Shown: piece by piece, positions 46,495 through 58,460 of the stretch | Layout: each line of letters starts with the position of its first letter | Numbering within the stretch: position 1 is the stretch's first letter | DNA from: Pseudophaeomoniella oleicola | Lineage: Eukaryota; Ascomycota; Eurotiomycetes; Phaeomoniellales; Phaeomoniellaceae | Assembly (NCBI GenBank): GCA_003868215.1 | Contig: QWDQ01000012.1 | Span: forward strand, 372,001-436,000 | DNA: 64,000 bases | Direction: 5' to 3' | The notes under the pieces: generated by a model | Seen by the model: the letters and a program-made list of their open reading frames with translations, nothing else | Databases searched by the model: none | Told to the model about the DNA's origin: nothing | Translations under genes and position numbers: made by a program

Positions 46495-47626
46495 TGAGAG
46501 AAATGCCCTATATCGTGGTGTACTGAGTGCCGAGTGGTTCTCATCTTAGAAGTGTGACACGTTCAAATCATAGATGATGTGGGAGGATACTTCATGATCA
46601 GGCCGTAGTATTCGCAGGACACAGTTCTGTACCGACCCTGGTTTGTTGATGTCTTGCGGAAGTGAGACGAGACGAGACGATGGGAAGCAGATCAGGTGTC
46701 CAAAGCCTTGGCAGGAAATGGCTTGGCACCGCTTACCATTCTCCTCTCTCCAGTTCTCTCTCAGATGCCTCAGTTCCCTCATCTGATTATTACATTGTAG
46801 AAATCCATTTTGATAAAGAACTCTTTCATACCAACCAAGTCATGTATCATTGTCCTTCCTGACAAATGTATTGTCACTCCCTAATCCTTACTTACTGTTG
46901 CTAATGAACTTGAATATCTTAATACCTCATCAAGATCTGGGTATCACTATCTACATACATAATACTTCCTTCTCTTTGCTGTTGTCAAACGTCGAAACAG
47001 AATCTCCTGCTTTTCATTAGCATCTAGAAAGTACACACTAGTACCTACTATGTACGGAGTAATGGCGTTGAACCATGGATCATTCCATTTGCCCAATTAC
47101 ACAATAGAGCATTGGAGCATCCAAAGGAAGCCCTCGAATCACCAAATCTGAATGCGCTGTATTAGCTCGACATGGAGCAAGCAGGTTCCGATTCCATATC
47201 CTTATCAAGGATCTTCACAGATAGGTACTAAAAGGTACCAACCAGTATGCCGAAGAATAGGTACCTAGTTGTCATGAAATTGCTTTTTTTCCGATGTGGC
47301 TGTCCGCTAAGCTATTAGTTAGATGCGCCTGCCGAATTGGCTCGAACATCTCAGGCAACAAGCGCCACACGACCAAGAGGCGTTCAGGCAACAGTCGACT
47401 TCAACCACTCGAGACAATTCCATTCCAAAGCCAAGGCCGATTCGAAGAAGGAAAGAAATCAATGTTCTAATCATATAAAGGAGTGCACGACAACAACCTG
47501 AACATCTGACTCTAAATACCCAGGTAGTAAGTAATCTCAATCAATCCAGCAAGTACGCGGTCTACCGAAGGGCCGTCCAGTAATACCACCAACAAGGATC
47601 AATGAACTCGCGAACAGCACTACATC
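46495..47626. other. Intergenic region
   Basis: About 1.1 kb. A GTACGGAGTA motif lies near 47052 and TAGGTACC-type motifs at 47222-47272. No gene seen. Confidence 0.55.
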
Positions 47627-48079
47627 ATGACCACCACCACGGCTCATTCCCAAAAGATCTTCCTAAATCTGGCTGTGACATCCCTCAAAGCCTCCGTCTC
47701 TTTTTATCAAACTATCGGCTTTATCAATGATCCAACCCACTCAAATGACACGCTCGCCATGATGGCCCTCCCTCCACTCGATCCCTTCAATTGCGGCATC
47801 ATCAATGTCATGCTCCTCACTCACCCTGAGTTCCAGAGCTCGACTCCAGCCGGTCATCGTCCAATTTTAAGTGGTAAAGAGGGAAACGAGGTCTTCATGT
47901 GTCTGAGCGCGACAAGTAGGGAAGAAGTGGATGAGTGGCTAGAGAGGGCGAACCAGGCTGGAGCTCAGGTTGATGTTGGGTTCAAGGTCGAGGGGAAGGG
48001 AGCATATGCAAGGAGCTTTGCGGATCTGGATGGCCACATTTGGGAGGTTATGTGGAATGGAAATCAAAATCCTGCCTAG
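47627..48079 (+). CDS. VOC (glyoxalase/bleomycin-resistance fold) protein
   Basis: Single exon, 150 residues, a complete two-module VOC length. The first module opens KIFLNLAVTSLKASVSFYQT with IGF following. The second ends ARSFADLDGHIWEVMWNG, the usual DPDGHxWE-like closing block. This subgroup resembles PhnB-like and fungal glyoxalase-family proteins of unknown substrate. The first metal ligand position (normally His in the first strand) is not evident, so metal dependence is uncertain. It stands alone with long gene-free DNA on both sides. Confidence 0.85.
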   Translation: MTTTTAHSQKIFLNLAVTSLKASVSFYQTIGFINDPTHSNDTLAMMALPPLDPFNCGIINVMLLTHPEFQSSTPAGHRPILSGKEGNEVFMCLSATSREEVDEWLERANQAGAQVDVGFKVEGKGAYARSFADLDGHIWEVMWNGNQNPA

Positions 48080-48179
48080 ATTTTTCACAGGCTCCCGGAC
48101 ATAGTGCGAAGGAGAAGTCGTTCAGGGATGGATCGATCGGCGCATAGTGAACATCCAGGTATATTCTCAGGCTGCGCCG

Positions 48180-49050
48180 TGGCGGGTTGATTTGCGGGTT
48201 GCGGCTACCCGACCCAACCCAACCCGCTGACCCTGCTGCTTTTTCGAGAACTAGACCGCGGGATCTGTTGATAAATAGGAATCCAATTAACGTGGTATCT
48301 AAGGTACTACGTACCTACCTAGTACCTACCTACTTTAAGCCAGCCCTATAGAATTGCATAATTGTACCTGGTGTGCCACAACTGTAGCACCACTGTAGCG
48401 TCACTGTTGTATAACTGTGACACGACTGTGACACCGCTGTGACGAAATACTCGTTTGTGACGCCAGAAAATGTTAGTATTACCCTTGTATTATGCAGTGA
48501 TCACGGGGTCATATACGCTGCAATAGGTACCTTACCTAGGTAATATGTCAGTGGTTACCTAGTAGTATCTAAGAGTACCTAAGAAGACGATTGCTTTTAA
48601 ATTGAAGCCTTGATTTCGTTCAATGTTCTCCATAAACCTAAGGTAGGTACCTACTAGGCCTTGAAATGGTTCACATTTGGAGACATTCGATAGGGATACT
48701 ATAGTATGCACAGGATTACATTTTTTACAATACCTTACCTAGTACCTACCCAAGAAAACAACTTGGTTGAAGAGAAAGATCATAGGTACTAGGTACTAGG
48801 TACCTTACCTACTCCATCACGAAAAAAAAGCATCCGAAGCAAAACTTCAATTTTGAAGTTCTTGAACTTTGAAGTGAAATTGGAACCGGATGGGATTGGA
48901 TTGCCATGACAGTCGGCCGCGGAGGTGAACAGCTTTCAAAAGACTCATTGAAGGACCGAGTGCTACCCAAATCCGACTCTGGAACTCAATGTGGGTTGAG
49001 TTGGATTGGGGTGGATTGGGTTGAGTTTGGATACCCGCAGTGCGTGCTTA
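48180..49050. mobile_element. Possible degraded non-autonomous element with AACCC/GGGTT ends
   Basis: A block with CCCGACCCAACCCAACCCGC near 48210 and a G-rich counterpart near 48980-49040 (GGGTTGAGTTGGATTGGGG) face each other about 0.8 kb apart. Clustered subterminal motifs of this kind recall fungal hAT elements. I could not define exact termini or an 8-bp target duplication, so this is a weak call. Confidence 0.25.
48377..48442. repeat. Six-unit 11-bp tandem repeat
   Basis: Units CACAACTGTAG, CACCACTGTAG, CGTCACTGTTG, TATAACTGTGA, CACGACTGTGA and CACCGCTGTGA follow without gaps; consensus CACNACTGTGA. Non-coding. Confidence 0.85.
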
Positions 49051-50712
49051 GATAGCTGTTTTCCCCATCACACATCACCTGTACTAGGTCGTAAGTGACA
49101 AGCTGTCAAATCGTCATCGTCCTCTACTACTAGGTACCTAGGTACCAATGTGCTCGGCTACATCTACTGGAAATGACCGCAAATGTCCTGTTGGAACTGT
49201 ATGCAGCAACCCAATATCTCGTGGCGGTTACCGAGTGGGGTGAAAGTCCCAAATTCCTCTTCCGAGTCTGACGATGAGGTTGGCGTTGGCCGCGTTGGTG
49301 CTGCTGCTGATAGCGGTAGAGATGACAATGAATGTAGTAGACTTTTGATCAGCGAAGACACGCATTGCTGCCCTGTATCGCAACATAAGCGCCGCGCCTT
49401 CCGGTGACGGGACTAGTTTACCTCGAATCAAGTACCTAGGCTTCTGTGATTGTGAGAGGCTTCGCGTCGTCGGCCATAGCCTTGTGAGATCGATCCCAAT
49501 ATGCGCCGAAGGTGCTGTTGATCAGAGAGCGTTGAGTGGCACCGAGCATCGAGTAAGTGGAGAGTTCTCGCCCTGTGGCAAAGGCAATGGAAATGGAGTC
49601 AACTAGTAGACAATTGCCCGCAGAAATGAAGCACAAAGCGGACGAGTTGCTGTGCAGGCAATACCTACATATACCACTGAGTGACATTGTCACCTGTCCG
49701 GGGTACCCATGCGGCTGAGCTGAAGGTTCCGTCTGACAGCTCCAATGGCTTGAGGCCAGCATAGATCTACAGTAGGTACTACAAGTACCTAGTACCTACT
49801 TAATGAGGATACGTATTGTGTACCTAGATATTTCGTTTTGGGTTGACCTCAGTAGAGCTCACGAGGAATTCATTAAGATCTGGGAACGGACAGGTTGTCA
49901 ATAGATAGGCCGTCTGGCCCGGAGCCAAAGTAGGTACGAGGTACTCACTGCAGGTGTACAGGGTCCCAGACTTTGCCGTGTTGAAATTGACATTTCGCAT
50001 CCCAGAACTACCGTAAAGATTGAGAAGACCTCGGCGTCAAAGATAGTACTGAATACTAGTACCTAGTGCTAGTATCGAGCATGTTCGTATAGTAATAGTT
50101 GCACCAGCGCACAAAGCGCATGGGATAACAGCGGTCAGGATACATACATGATCCGTGTCAAGAAGCTGCCAGACAATAGCCAGTTAGGATCCACACCGGC
50201 GCTGAGCGCAGTGCAGGACGGCAGGTTATCCAACTACCTACTAGGTAAAGTAGGTACTCTACCTAGTACCGTGTGTTGGCAACCAAGGATTGTCGTCTGA
50301 TGCGAGGCTCGAGGCTCGAGGTACTGGAAAGTTGTTGTAGCGATAGAGCGTCTAATCCTACCCTATTGGGTACAAAATGGCATTCAGGGCGCATGCTAAG
50401 GCTTCATATTGACTAGCTTTTCTGGTCGCGTTCGCGATCAAGCAGACGCAGGAACAAGTCCCAGTTGAGTAGCCGACGTCGTTATCTTGCGAAGGTGGAG
50501 AGATCTCTGACTCCGAAGCCTCAATCACTTAATTCACTTAATACCGAGTGGGGTCTTCTCCGATAACTCATCAAACAACAATTCGAGAGATAAGGAGTTC
50601 TCGGAAAGAAGCTGATGATGGACACGGCACGAGGGTTATAAAGAACTCTCGATCTCTCAGAGGTTCATGACGGTTGGAGATCAGTCGATGCCAATTCGAA
50701 TGAACAGCAGAG

Positions 50713-53045
50713 ATGACGGCCGAAACAACCTCGGGAAATGGCGACCGGGATGCCAAGACTGATATCGAAGGACCAGTTGGAGCAGCAGAGCAAGCTGTCA
50801 GCGATGCAGAAGTTTTGGTGAGTTCATCATGAGGCTATGATCTATATACTGTCTACTGGATGTACATGGTCAAGTTCAGGCCTGACGTTTGAGACATGTT
50901 GCTAATATCTACCGTCCTATTCTGTACAGGAAAATTTGGGTTACAAGCCGGTATGATTTCCTATCGCCCTCCTCGCGAGCTGAAGAGTCGACACGACGAA
51001 TGACCATTCATCTTTCAGGTGTTGCATCGAAGTTTCAACCTCTTCCATAATTTCGCAACGTCTTTTGGTCAGCCTGTTTCCTTCTGGCTTGCACGATCGA
51101 CTGCTGACCTACCGTTAGCGGCTTTGTGTTTCATTGGTGGTGTCCGGGTGACTTTCAGTACTGGAATTGCTGCTGGTGGAAACTTGGCTTATTGGTATGT
51201 GTACATATGTCTTTAGCATGAACCTGAGTGTGGGAGCGAACGAGACTGATAAAATGGCTGATGATCAGGACGACATACTTGATCTCCTGCGTCTTCTCAT
51301 TCATCACCGCCGCCGTCATCGCTGAGATATGCTCTTCTCTCCCTCTCGCCGGTTCTATCTATCTCTGGGCTGCAGAGGCAGGTGGCCCCAGATTTGGTAG
51401 ACTATTCGGATTTATCGTGGCGTGGTGGAGTACAACAGCGTGGACCACCTTTTGTGCGAGTGAGTATATCACTCATCATTTCGCCGGGTGTTGAGACGTA
51501 TTAACATGAGGTTTTCTCCAGGCAATACCCAAGGTGCTGTCAATTATATGCTTTCGGTACGTTGAGGATTATGGCGCATTACGTCCCAAGTACTAATCAC
51601 GAACCCAGGAAATCGTTGTTTTCAATCTGGATTTTCCCTCTGATTCAAGCAGCGTCAAGTTCCGGGCCATTCAGTGGATCTGTACCGAGATAATGTTGGC
51701 CTTCGCGGCTATCGGAAATCTCCTACCACGTACGTCTGGTTAGCTGTGAGTACTTGCACAAGAGGCTAACCTTCTTGCAGCGCGGTACTTCCAATGGATA
51801 TTTTATGCGTCATCGGCATTCGTCCTGCTCGACTTCTTGCTGAACTTGATCTGGCTACCGATCGGAACAGCGAATACCTATGGTTTCCGTACCGCCAATG
51901 AAGCCTTCATGACAACATATAACGGCACCGGGGCATCGGCTGGTTGGAATTGGTGCCTATCCTTCCTTGCTACAGCAGGCATCTTGATCGGCTTTGACGC
52001 TTCGGGTCATGTCGCTGAAGAGACCAAGAACGCTACTCTCACAGCCGCCCGCGGTATCTTTTGGAGTACAGTTGCCAGCGGAGTAGGCGGTTTCCTATGT
52101 GTTATATTATTCTTTTTCTGCGTTGTAAGTTCTGTCTCGCAAGATCATCATCCTTAGATGCGACATTACTGATACGTGGGTGCTGCTAGCCCGATGCCGA
52201 CACTCTTTTCTCATTTGGAGGTGCTCAACCTTTTGTACCTCTCTACGCCGTCATCCTCGGACAGGGTGGACACATCTTCATGAATATCGTCAATATTGCC
52301 TCTCTCTGGTTTGTACGTCACTCTCGGCTGATGAGACCGTACCACTTGCTGGGTCAGACGCTAATCCGACTGTGCTCGTAGAACACCGCGATCGCATTCC
52401 TAGCGGCCTCCCGTCTCGTTTTCGCTGTAGCCCGTGACGGCGTCCTTCCATTCTCTGGTTGGGTCTCTCAAGTCTCGGATGGCCAACCTAAAAACGCTGT
52501 CATTCTCGTCTGGATTGTGTCCTCCATCATCACCTGCAGTATTCTACCTTCCGGTGTGGCTTTCACATCTCTCGTTTCTGCGGCCGGTGTTCCCTCTGCA
52601 GCCGCCTACGGTTTGATCTGTTTTGGCCGAGTGTTCTTGACTCCTAACAAATTCCCGGAACCAAAATGGAGCTTGGGAAGACTCAGCAAGCCGTTTCAAG
52701 TTATTGGCATCTTCTGGAACGGTTGGGTGGTGGCTGTGTTGTACTCTCCTTATGAGTTTCCCGTAAGCGGGGAGACATTGAACTGTGAGTGCTCCTCTCC
52801 TGATTCTTTGCTAAAACGCCGTGAAGCGTCCGTGCGGGTGAAAACGAGCTGACCGCTTCCTCGCAGATGCTCCAATTATCATGGCAGTCGTGACCATCTT
52901 CGCATTGATAACGTGGTGGGTAATACCGGCCGATAAGTGGTTGCCGAGCCAAAGGATTCAGCAAGTTATTGATGCCCATCCGCTCGCTGCACATCACCAC
53001 GAGCATGATAAGTTAGAGACCGAGGCTACAACAACAGCACCATAG
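50713..53045 (+). CDS. APC-family amino acid/choline/GABA-type permease
   Basis: Eleven exons: 50713..50817, 50930..50950, 51019..51067, 51119..51194, 51269..51459, 51522..51556, 51609..51729, 51781..52124, 52190..52312, 52382..52784 and 52867..53045, giving 548 residues; all phases agree. Exon 2 is only 21 bp (ENLGYKP). Twelve hydrophobic segments are expected; landmarks are FNLFHNFATSFAALCFIGG, STGIAAGGN, AEICSSLPLAGSIYLWAAEA, WCLSFLATAGILIGFDASGH followed by VAEETKNA, and ASRLVFAVARDGVLPFSG. These are typical of the fungal amino acid/GABA/choline permease group (ACT family). The hydrophilic N-terminus and His-rich C-terminus (AAHHHEHDKLE) are cytosolic in this family. Likely a plasma- or vacuolar-membrane proton-coupled importer of an amino acid or amine; substrate unknown. 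Confidence 0.9.
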
Positions 53046-54185
53046 ATGAACCAAACTCTGCCAGCTGGAATTTTTGAGCACAAAGTATGTATATACATGA
53101 CTCATAGACATCTAATCGCCACCATTATATACCTATATCTACACTGCTACTACGAGGCTTGGACATTAGGTACCTACCTTAGTACTCATACTTTCTTCCA
53201 AGGCCGCACCGCACCGTACCGTACGACTTTCTCTTCAGAGACCAGAGCAACGCACGTTCACATGTTTATCTCTGTCATTCTATTGATTGTAGCGTTTGAC
53301 CGTTACAACCCTTTTTCTTCCCCCCACAGAGGAAGAGGGCTTGGGTGTGTGTGTGTGTGTGTGTGTGTAGAGTAATCCATTACCTACCTATCACCCGATG
53401 AATCACGGACGAGTTTAGACGGACAACGATGACCATCTTCTCTTTTCCTGCAGCACTGCCATCTTTCGAGAAAAAGGATTCTGATTAAAGTTGGGCGAAA
53501 GTTGCAGTGAATGAAAATGGGGACGTACGTCCGAGCTCGATCGAGGTTTAGACTTTTGCTTCGAGTGGACGATTGTGGCATGGTTGAGTTAACTGACTGG
53601 ATGGCTGACGACGCGAGGGGGTTGAGAAATTCGACGGAGGTTGACATGACAGGTGACATGTGACAGGTGACAGGTCCGTACAGTTGCTGTGCTGTGGTGT
53701 GCTCGTGGGGAAGAAAAATGTAGGCAGGTATGCACAGACATGGTGGTTGATAAGTACCTAGGTACTGTAAGGATGTAGGTAAGGAGGTACAGTATTTTTA
53801 TATGTATGTATGTATGGAGCTGAAAAGGGTAAGTTGGTACTTAAGTAGATAGGTAGGTAGGTAGAGATCCGAGGGAATGTATGCATAACGTAGTAATTAT
53901 ACGGAAGAGCGATCTAAGCTTAGCAAGAGTAAGTAGGTCTGGTTGGGACACGAGTCATTCTTGGTGTGAAGGATGAAAAGGAAGGATGGAAGGGAGGGAA
54001 GAAGGAAGAAGGAAGGAATTTGCATGAATGAATGAATGAATAACTTTTGGGAGGTGTACTAGATTAGATTAAGTAGGCATGTAGGTAGGTACAATAAGTA
54101 ACGATAGAACATGATACATCAGACTTGAGAGACCGTTTTCCGAGTAGGAGAAAGGAAAAGGGAGGTTTGGGGGTGTTCTCTAGTT
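53046..54185. other. Gene-free stretch with microsatellites
   Basis: Convergent 3' flanks. Holds (GT)12, GAAG, GAAT and AGGT repeats and TAGGTAC motifs. No gene seen. Confidence 0.6.
53345..53368. repeat. (GT)12 microsatellite
   Basis: Twenty-four uninterrupted GT bases 300 bp downstream of the permease stop. Confidence 0.9.
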
Positions 54186-55196
54186 CTACCCCGTACAACT
54201 ACCACAATTCACCGCATTGATCGTAGCCCGCTCCCTCGTCGTGCCTTTGCCCGTCGAGTCTTCCTTGCCGATGTACAAGGAGAAGTCATTGTTTGTCGAA
54301 CGGCCCAGGTCGAGCCAGAGGACGGAGAAGTCGGCGGCGCTGCAGGAAAACGCGAGGGTGCCGTCGGTCGCGATCTGGCAGGTTAGAGGGACTTGGTTGG
54401 AAGACGGGAGGGGGAGGGGAGCGAGTTTGATGACGGAGTAATCAGAAGAGAGGTCGATGTAGGCGACGTAAGGGTTTGGATTGGCGGACGTGTAGGGACT
54501 CGCGGTCGTCAGGTAGCCGGTGCTGTTGTCGAGGGAGTAGACGGCGACTGCGCCGTTCCTGCCATAGTCTCGACCGGCGTAGATGGAACTGTTAATGTCA
54601 CCGTAGACGGCCCATCCCTCGTTCGTGTCGAGGTAGAACCTTGAGGGAACAGGGGGTGGGATGGCGGCCGCGTATTGGACGCTGAGACTGCCCGTATACG
54701 CGTACTCGCGAGTCGTGTTGGACCCGACAAGAGAAAGTCTGAAGTCGGTAGAGTTTGCGATGCTTCCGTCGAGCAGGAATTGGCTATACACACCATCCGC
54801 AGAGCAGGACAAGGTGGTGCCATCGATGTCACAGGAGATGAACAGCTGCTCACCACCATCAGTAGGATTGCCGAACTGGACTCGACTATCGCCACCAGCC
54901 TCCACGAAGGCGGTATAGGCGGTCTGGCCAGGATCTGCTGTGATCAGATAACCGGTGCTGCTGTCGATGGTGAACAGAGTGGGACTGTCCCATCCTTGTC
55001 CAAAGTAGGTGCCAGGAGGATCGGTTATGGCGTTTGCTTTGTAGCCCTTGTCTACGCCGGCACTGTTGTCTACAATGTAGAAGGTTGAAGGTGTAGCTCT
55101 AGCAGTAATAGCAGGTGATAGAGAGGCCAATGGGATAGCGAAGGCCAGACCGGAGAAGCATACAGTAGCTGTTAGGATATGAGAGGCCATCATCAT
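54186..55196 (-). CDS. Secreted protein with two tandem copies of an unrecognised domain
   Basis: Single exon, 336 residues. A signal peptide is present (MMMASHILTATVCFSGLAFA). The mature part consists of two related halves, about residues 37-155 and 182-305. Both begin with FY, contain an aromatic/Gly block then STGYL (FTIDSSTGYLITADP versus YSLDNSTGYLTTASP), and end with two cysteines around a short loop (SCDIDGTTLSCSA versus TCQIATDGTLAFSCSA). The C-terminus adds CGSC. Several N-glycosylation sequons occur. I do not recognise the domain; similar fungal secreted or wall proteins of unknown function exist. It could be a cell-surface or effector-like protein, but nothing in the sequence decides. 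Confidence 0.8.
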   Translation of the reverse strand: MMMASHILTATVCFSGLAFAIPLASLSPAITARATPSTFYIVDNSAGVDKGYKANAITDPPGTYFGQGWDSPTLFTIDSSTGYLITADPGQTAYTAFVEAGGDSRVQFGNPTDGGEQLFISCDIDGTTLSCSADGVYSQFLLDGSIANSTDFRLSLVGSNTTREYAYTGSLSVQYAAAIPPPVPSRFYLDTNEGWAVYGDINSSIYAGRDYGRNGAVAVYSLDNSTGYLTTASPYTSANPNPYVAYIDLSSDYSVIKLAPLPLPSSNQVPLTCQIATDGTLAFSCSAADFSVLWLDLGRSTNNDFSLYIGKEDSTGKGTTRERATINAVNCGSCTG

Positions 55197-56245
55197 CTTG
55201 TAGGCGTGAGGTGAGGTTATGATGGTCAGGAGATGTTCAAGTCGAGACGGTAGCGACAGAGGAAAGATGACTCTTCGGAGTTGTAGTGCTTGATAACGAA
55301 AGACACAACTACTAGGTACCTAGTAGCACTGGGCGAGATTGAAGAGGAGGAAAACGACAGCAGAGTGCGGGAGATGCGTGATGTTATACACAAATGACAG
55401 TCCCAAGGTGGTACGAACAGACCTTGCCACTGACCTGGTTGACGAGATGGTGACTGCTAATAAAAGAATGTGTGCGACCTGTCATGTAACCTTTTCTCTC
55501 TCTTCTGACTTTTCTCTCATCCTCTTCTTTTTGCCTTCTCTTGCATTTCTCATGTCTTGTTGGGGATGCATTACTGTTCCTGCACTGCAACCTCTCAACG
55601 TGGTCGAACCGTGGACATTTTTGACCAATCCCTGCATGTCTCAAAAAGGATCAATGGCGCGATTTTGGTGAGATTACAATGCAATCAACGATAATCAAAG
55701 TGAAACATGCATACGACTCACCATCCTTTTCTGGACGAGTTCCTGGGGGATCAAAAGTCAAGAATCGACGCCCTATAAGATCTTCTGATATATGTTCGCT
55801 AAGGCAACGTTACTGTCCCTTCTGCACGTAAGCGATCCTTCTCGTTGGGTTGAGGAATTGACTGGACAGACGTTACCTTTACTTTTCCACGCTCTTTCCT
55901 AACTTAACTTACCTTTCTTTTAGAGAGAAAAGAAAGACTCCCGAACTGGAATGAATATCCTCGCTGTATTCATCCATTGGGTAATTCGGAAACTTGAGTT
56001 CCTCTGATCTTGTTCGTTTACCACATTATGATCATCAACCATCGTCTTTCCGTACGCGATCTTTTTGGAGCATTCGATTGGATCCATTTCAACAGATTCA
56101 TTACCAATGGCCGGAGATATAGATCACGCTTGTACCTGATCGGATTGCTTCCAGAGTCAGGATATCTTCAGGCAATCAGATTCTCTGACAATATGTTGAG
56201 GAATGACGATACTAAGGGAGATGTTGATACATTTCCTACTTCTGC
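55197..56245. other. Intergenic region
   Basis: About 1 kb upstream of the secreted-protein gene and downstream of the alcohol dehydrogenase gene. CTAGGTACCTAGTAG lies at about 55313-55327. No gene seen. Confidence 0.55.
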
Positions 56246-57556
56246 TTATTCGTTCTCGGCAAGCTTCACGACTACCCTTCCCACGATCTTTCCCTGCTCC
56301 ATGTCCTCATATATTTCATTCAGCTCCTCAAACTTCCTCACCTTGATCTTCGGCTTGACTTTTCCCATCCTTACCAAATCAACAGCCTCCATGGTCTCCT
56401 TCAAGCTACCGGTCAGATTCCCCTTGATCTTCAACCCTTTTATCACGATCTCTCCGATGCTCGTTTCGATGTAGTCCTTCCCGTCCGGTGATGGCGGCGG
56501 GATCCCACAGCAACATAACGTTCCCTCGATTCGCAACATTGATGCTGCAGCTGTGAACGCTGCCGATGAACCGGCCGTGACAATGGCTGCATGGGCTCCT
56601 CCCGAAGTTATACGATGGACTTCAAAGATCAGGTCTCGAGGCGTCAGACTTTTGAAATCGAGATAATGATCGGCACCCAACGATAGAACATAATCTTTCT
56701 TCTCGTCCGATCCGCCGTCAACGCCGATGACGCGAGCTCCGAAAGCTCTTGCGTACTGAACTGCTAAATGGCCTAAGCCGCCGCCAGCCCCTGAGACAAC
56801 AATCCAATTCCCCGGTTTCACCTCCGCATTTCTGACTGCCTAGATCCAAAGTTAATATCAGCCATACCTGCCACCATAACGATTCGTCAATCACCGCACC
56901 TTGTAGGCCGTAAGTCCTGCACATAGCACTGGTCCCATCACGACAGGATCAACATCCGCCGGCAACACCGTCAGATACCCCGCATCCAATACCACATATT
57001 GCTGAAAAGCACCGTCCTCATGATGCAAATGATTGGTCGCATTCTGACAGTACTGTTCCATGCCAGCGAGACAGTATTCACATCGTCGACATATCCGACT
57101 TGCGAACCGAATTCCTACGAGATTGCCGACTTCCACGTCGGAACTGCAGTGAGGACCTACGGATATAATTCGGCCGATGCCTTCGTGGCCACCAACATGT
57201 GGGAGCTTGATATTCGTGATCGGGTTGCCGTCGGCGCCGGTGGCCGTGCCTAGTTTCGTGTGCAGGTCTGGGCATACCGTTAGATGGGACGATGTTCAGA
57301 GAGTAGTGATGATTGCCCGAACGAGAGGCTCGATGCAACCTGGCAGTTCCACCCCTCTTGCCCTGTCTTGCCCATCTACACGAAACAGAAATCTTCACGT
57401 ACCGCTCTGACAAACACCACTATACAACACCTTGGCCAGAACCTCATTATACCCCGGTTCCTTGACCGGATAGTCATACACAAACTCGACAGCCTCACCC
57501 TGCTTTCGAACCACTCCGGCCGTCTGTTTCGAGGGGATCTGAGGGGAAGTCGACAT
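56246..57556 (-). CDS. Zinc-dependent alcohol dehydrogenase (ADH1-like, MDR superfamily)
   Basis: Exons (minus) 57556..57403, 57267..56900 and 56839..56246 (introns 135 and 60 bp) give 371 residues. Catalytic zinc ligands are C49 (SGVCQSDLH) and H79-E80 (GGHEGIG), plus the later Cys in GPVLCAGLTAYK. The structural zinc site is C111, C114, C117 and C125 (CRRCEYCLAGMEQYC). The NAD(P)-binding Rossmann motif is SGAGGGLGHLAVQYA. This matches the tetrameric yeast ADH-type family that interconverts primary alcohols and aldehydes in the cytosol. The gene has no targeting peptide. Physiological substrate is not determined. Confidence 0.93.
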
Positions 57557-58460
57557 GGCTCTTCACGATTGATTCGTGATTATATCGTCAGCAAGGTATG
57601 TGTGTGCGTGACTGGGGAGTACTAATACAGAAAAAGTACATTTCGTAGGTGAGATTTAGGGAAATTGAGATGGGAGGGGAGAGGGGAAGCGGTCGTGCTT
57701 GAGCATAGGTACGTACGAAAACACCCCCAATGTACAAAGCAATGGAATATCATGCGGAGTCGATACAAGTCACCAATCGGAAGAAAACCTGTATGCAATC
57801 TCTACGCCTACCTACCTCTCTTGAGTACTTGCCTCATATTCAAAACCCCCATCTTTCGCTCTCCCTCCTCCCCATTCTTCTATCTAGTAGTATTAGCAAC
57901 AGCGGCTACATACGGCCCGATACCTGACACCCGTCATCCGTCACCCGCCACGGAAAAAAAAAGAAAGCATCCAACAAAACCAATAACCGTTCTCGTAAGG
58001 TACCTAGTAGACTTTGACGTTGCGGGAGGTAGGTAGACCGACCGTAGGTAGGTAGGTAGGTAGGTAGGTAGGTTGGTAAACTTTATTACCCCGCTTGCTT
58101 GCTTGCTTGCTTACTTACTTTGCTTACGTTGAGTGATGGGGGGGGGGGGGGGGGAAGATGAAGATAGGTATCCCACGAAAGATGGAATTTGGATAAGGAA
58201 ATGGAGGGTCGGGCTGTCTGAGAGTGGGATTACAGGGGATTGGATGGGATTGGATGATGTACTACGGTGTGTGCATGTATGAGGTAGCTGTACAAGGGCT
58301 TTTACCTACCTAGGTATCTACCTACCTATCTGACAAACCCCCACTCCTTTCCTCACCAGATCCCATAGAGTAAATCAAATCCCATTTTCTTTCCCTGTTT
58401 TTCTTTTTCTACTATCCCCCTCTTCCCCCCCTTCTTCCCCCAATTCACTCACTCACTCAC
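57557..58460. other. Gene-free stretch with microsatellites and a poly-G run
   Basis: Contains AGGT repeats (58045-58073), CTTG/CTTA repeats (about 58093-58120), a run of 17 G (58138-58154) and CACT repeats just before the M3 peptidase stop. No gene seen. Confidence 0.65.
58045..58154. repeat. Cluster of (TAGG)n, (CTTG)n and G17 simple repeats
   Basis: Three simple-sequence tracts within 110 bp: TAGG units at 58045-58073, GCTT units at about 58093-58112, and 17 consecutive G at 58138-58154. Confidence 0.85.

Larger units (their letters stand above)
48080..50712. other. Long gene-free stretch rich in GTACCTA/TAGGTAC motifs
   Basis: About 2.6 kb. Repeated TAGGTACC, CTAGGTACC and TACCTACC motifs occur throughout (for example near 48305, 48540, 48645, 48735, 48785, 49130, 49780 and 50235). 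It also holds an 11-bp tandem repeat and GGGTT/AACCC-rich blocks (separate entries). No gene recognised; a minus-strand frame at 49164-49361 with SSSDSEEEFGTF is too short to call. Confidence 0.55.
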
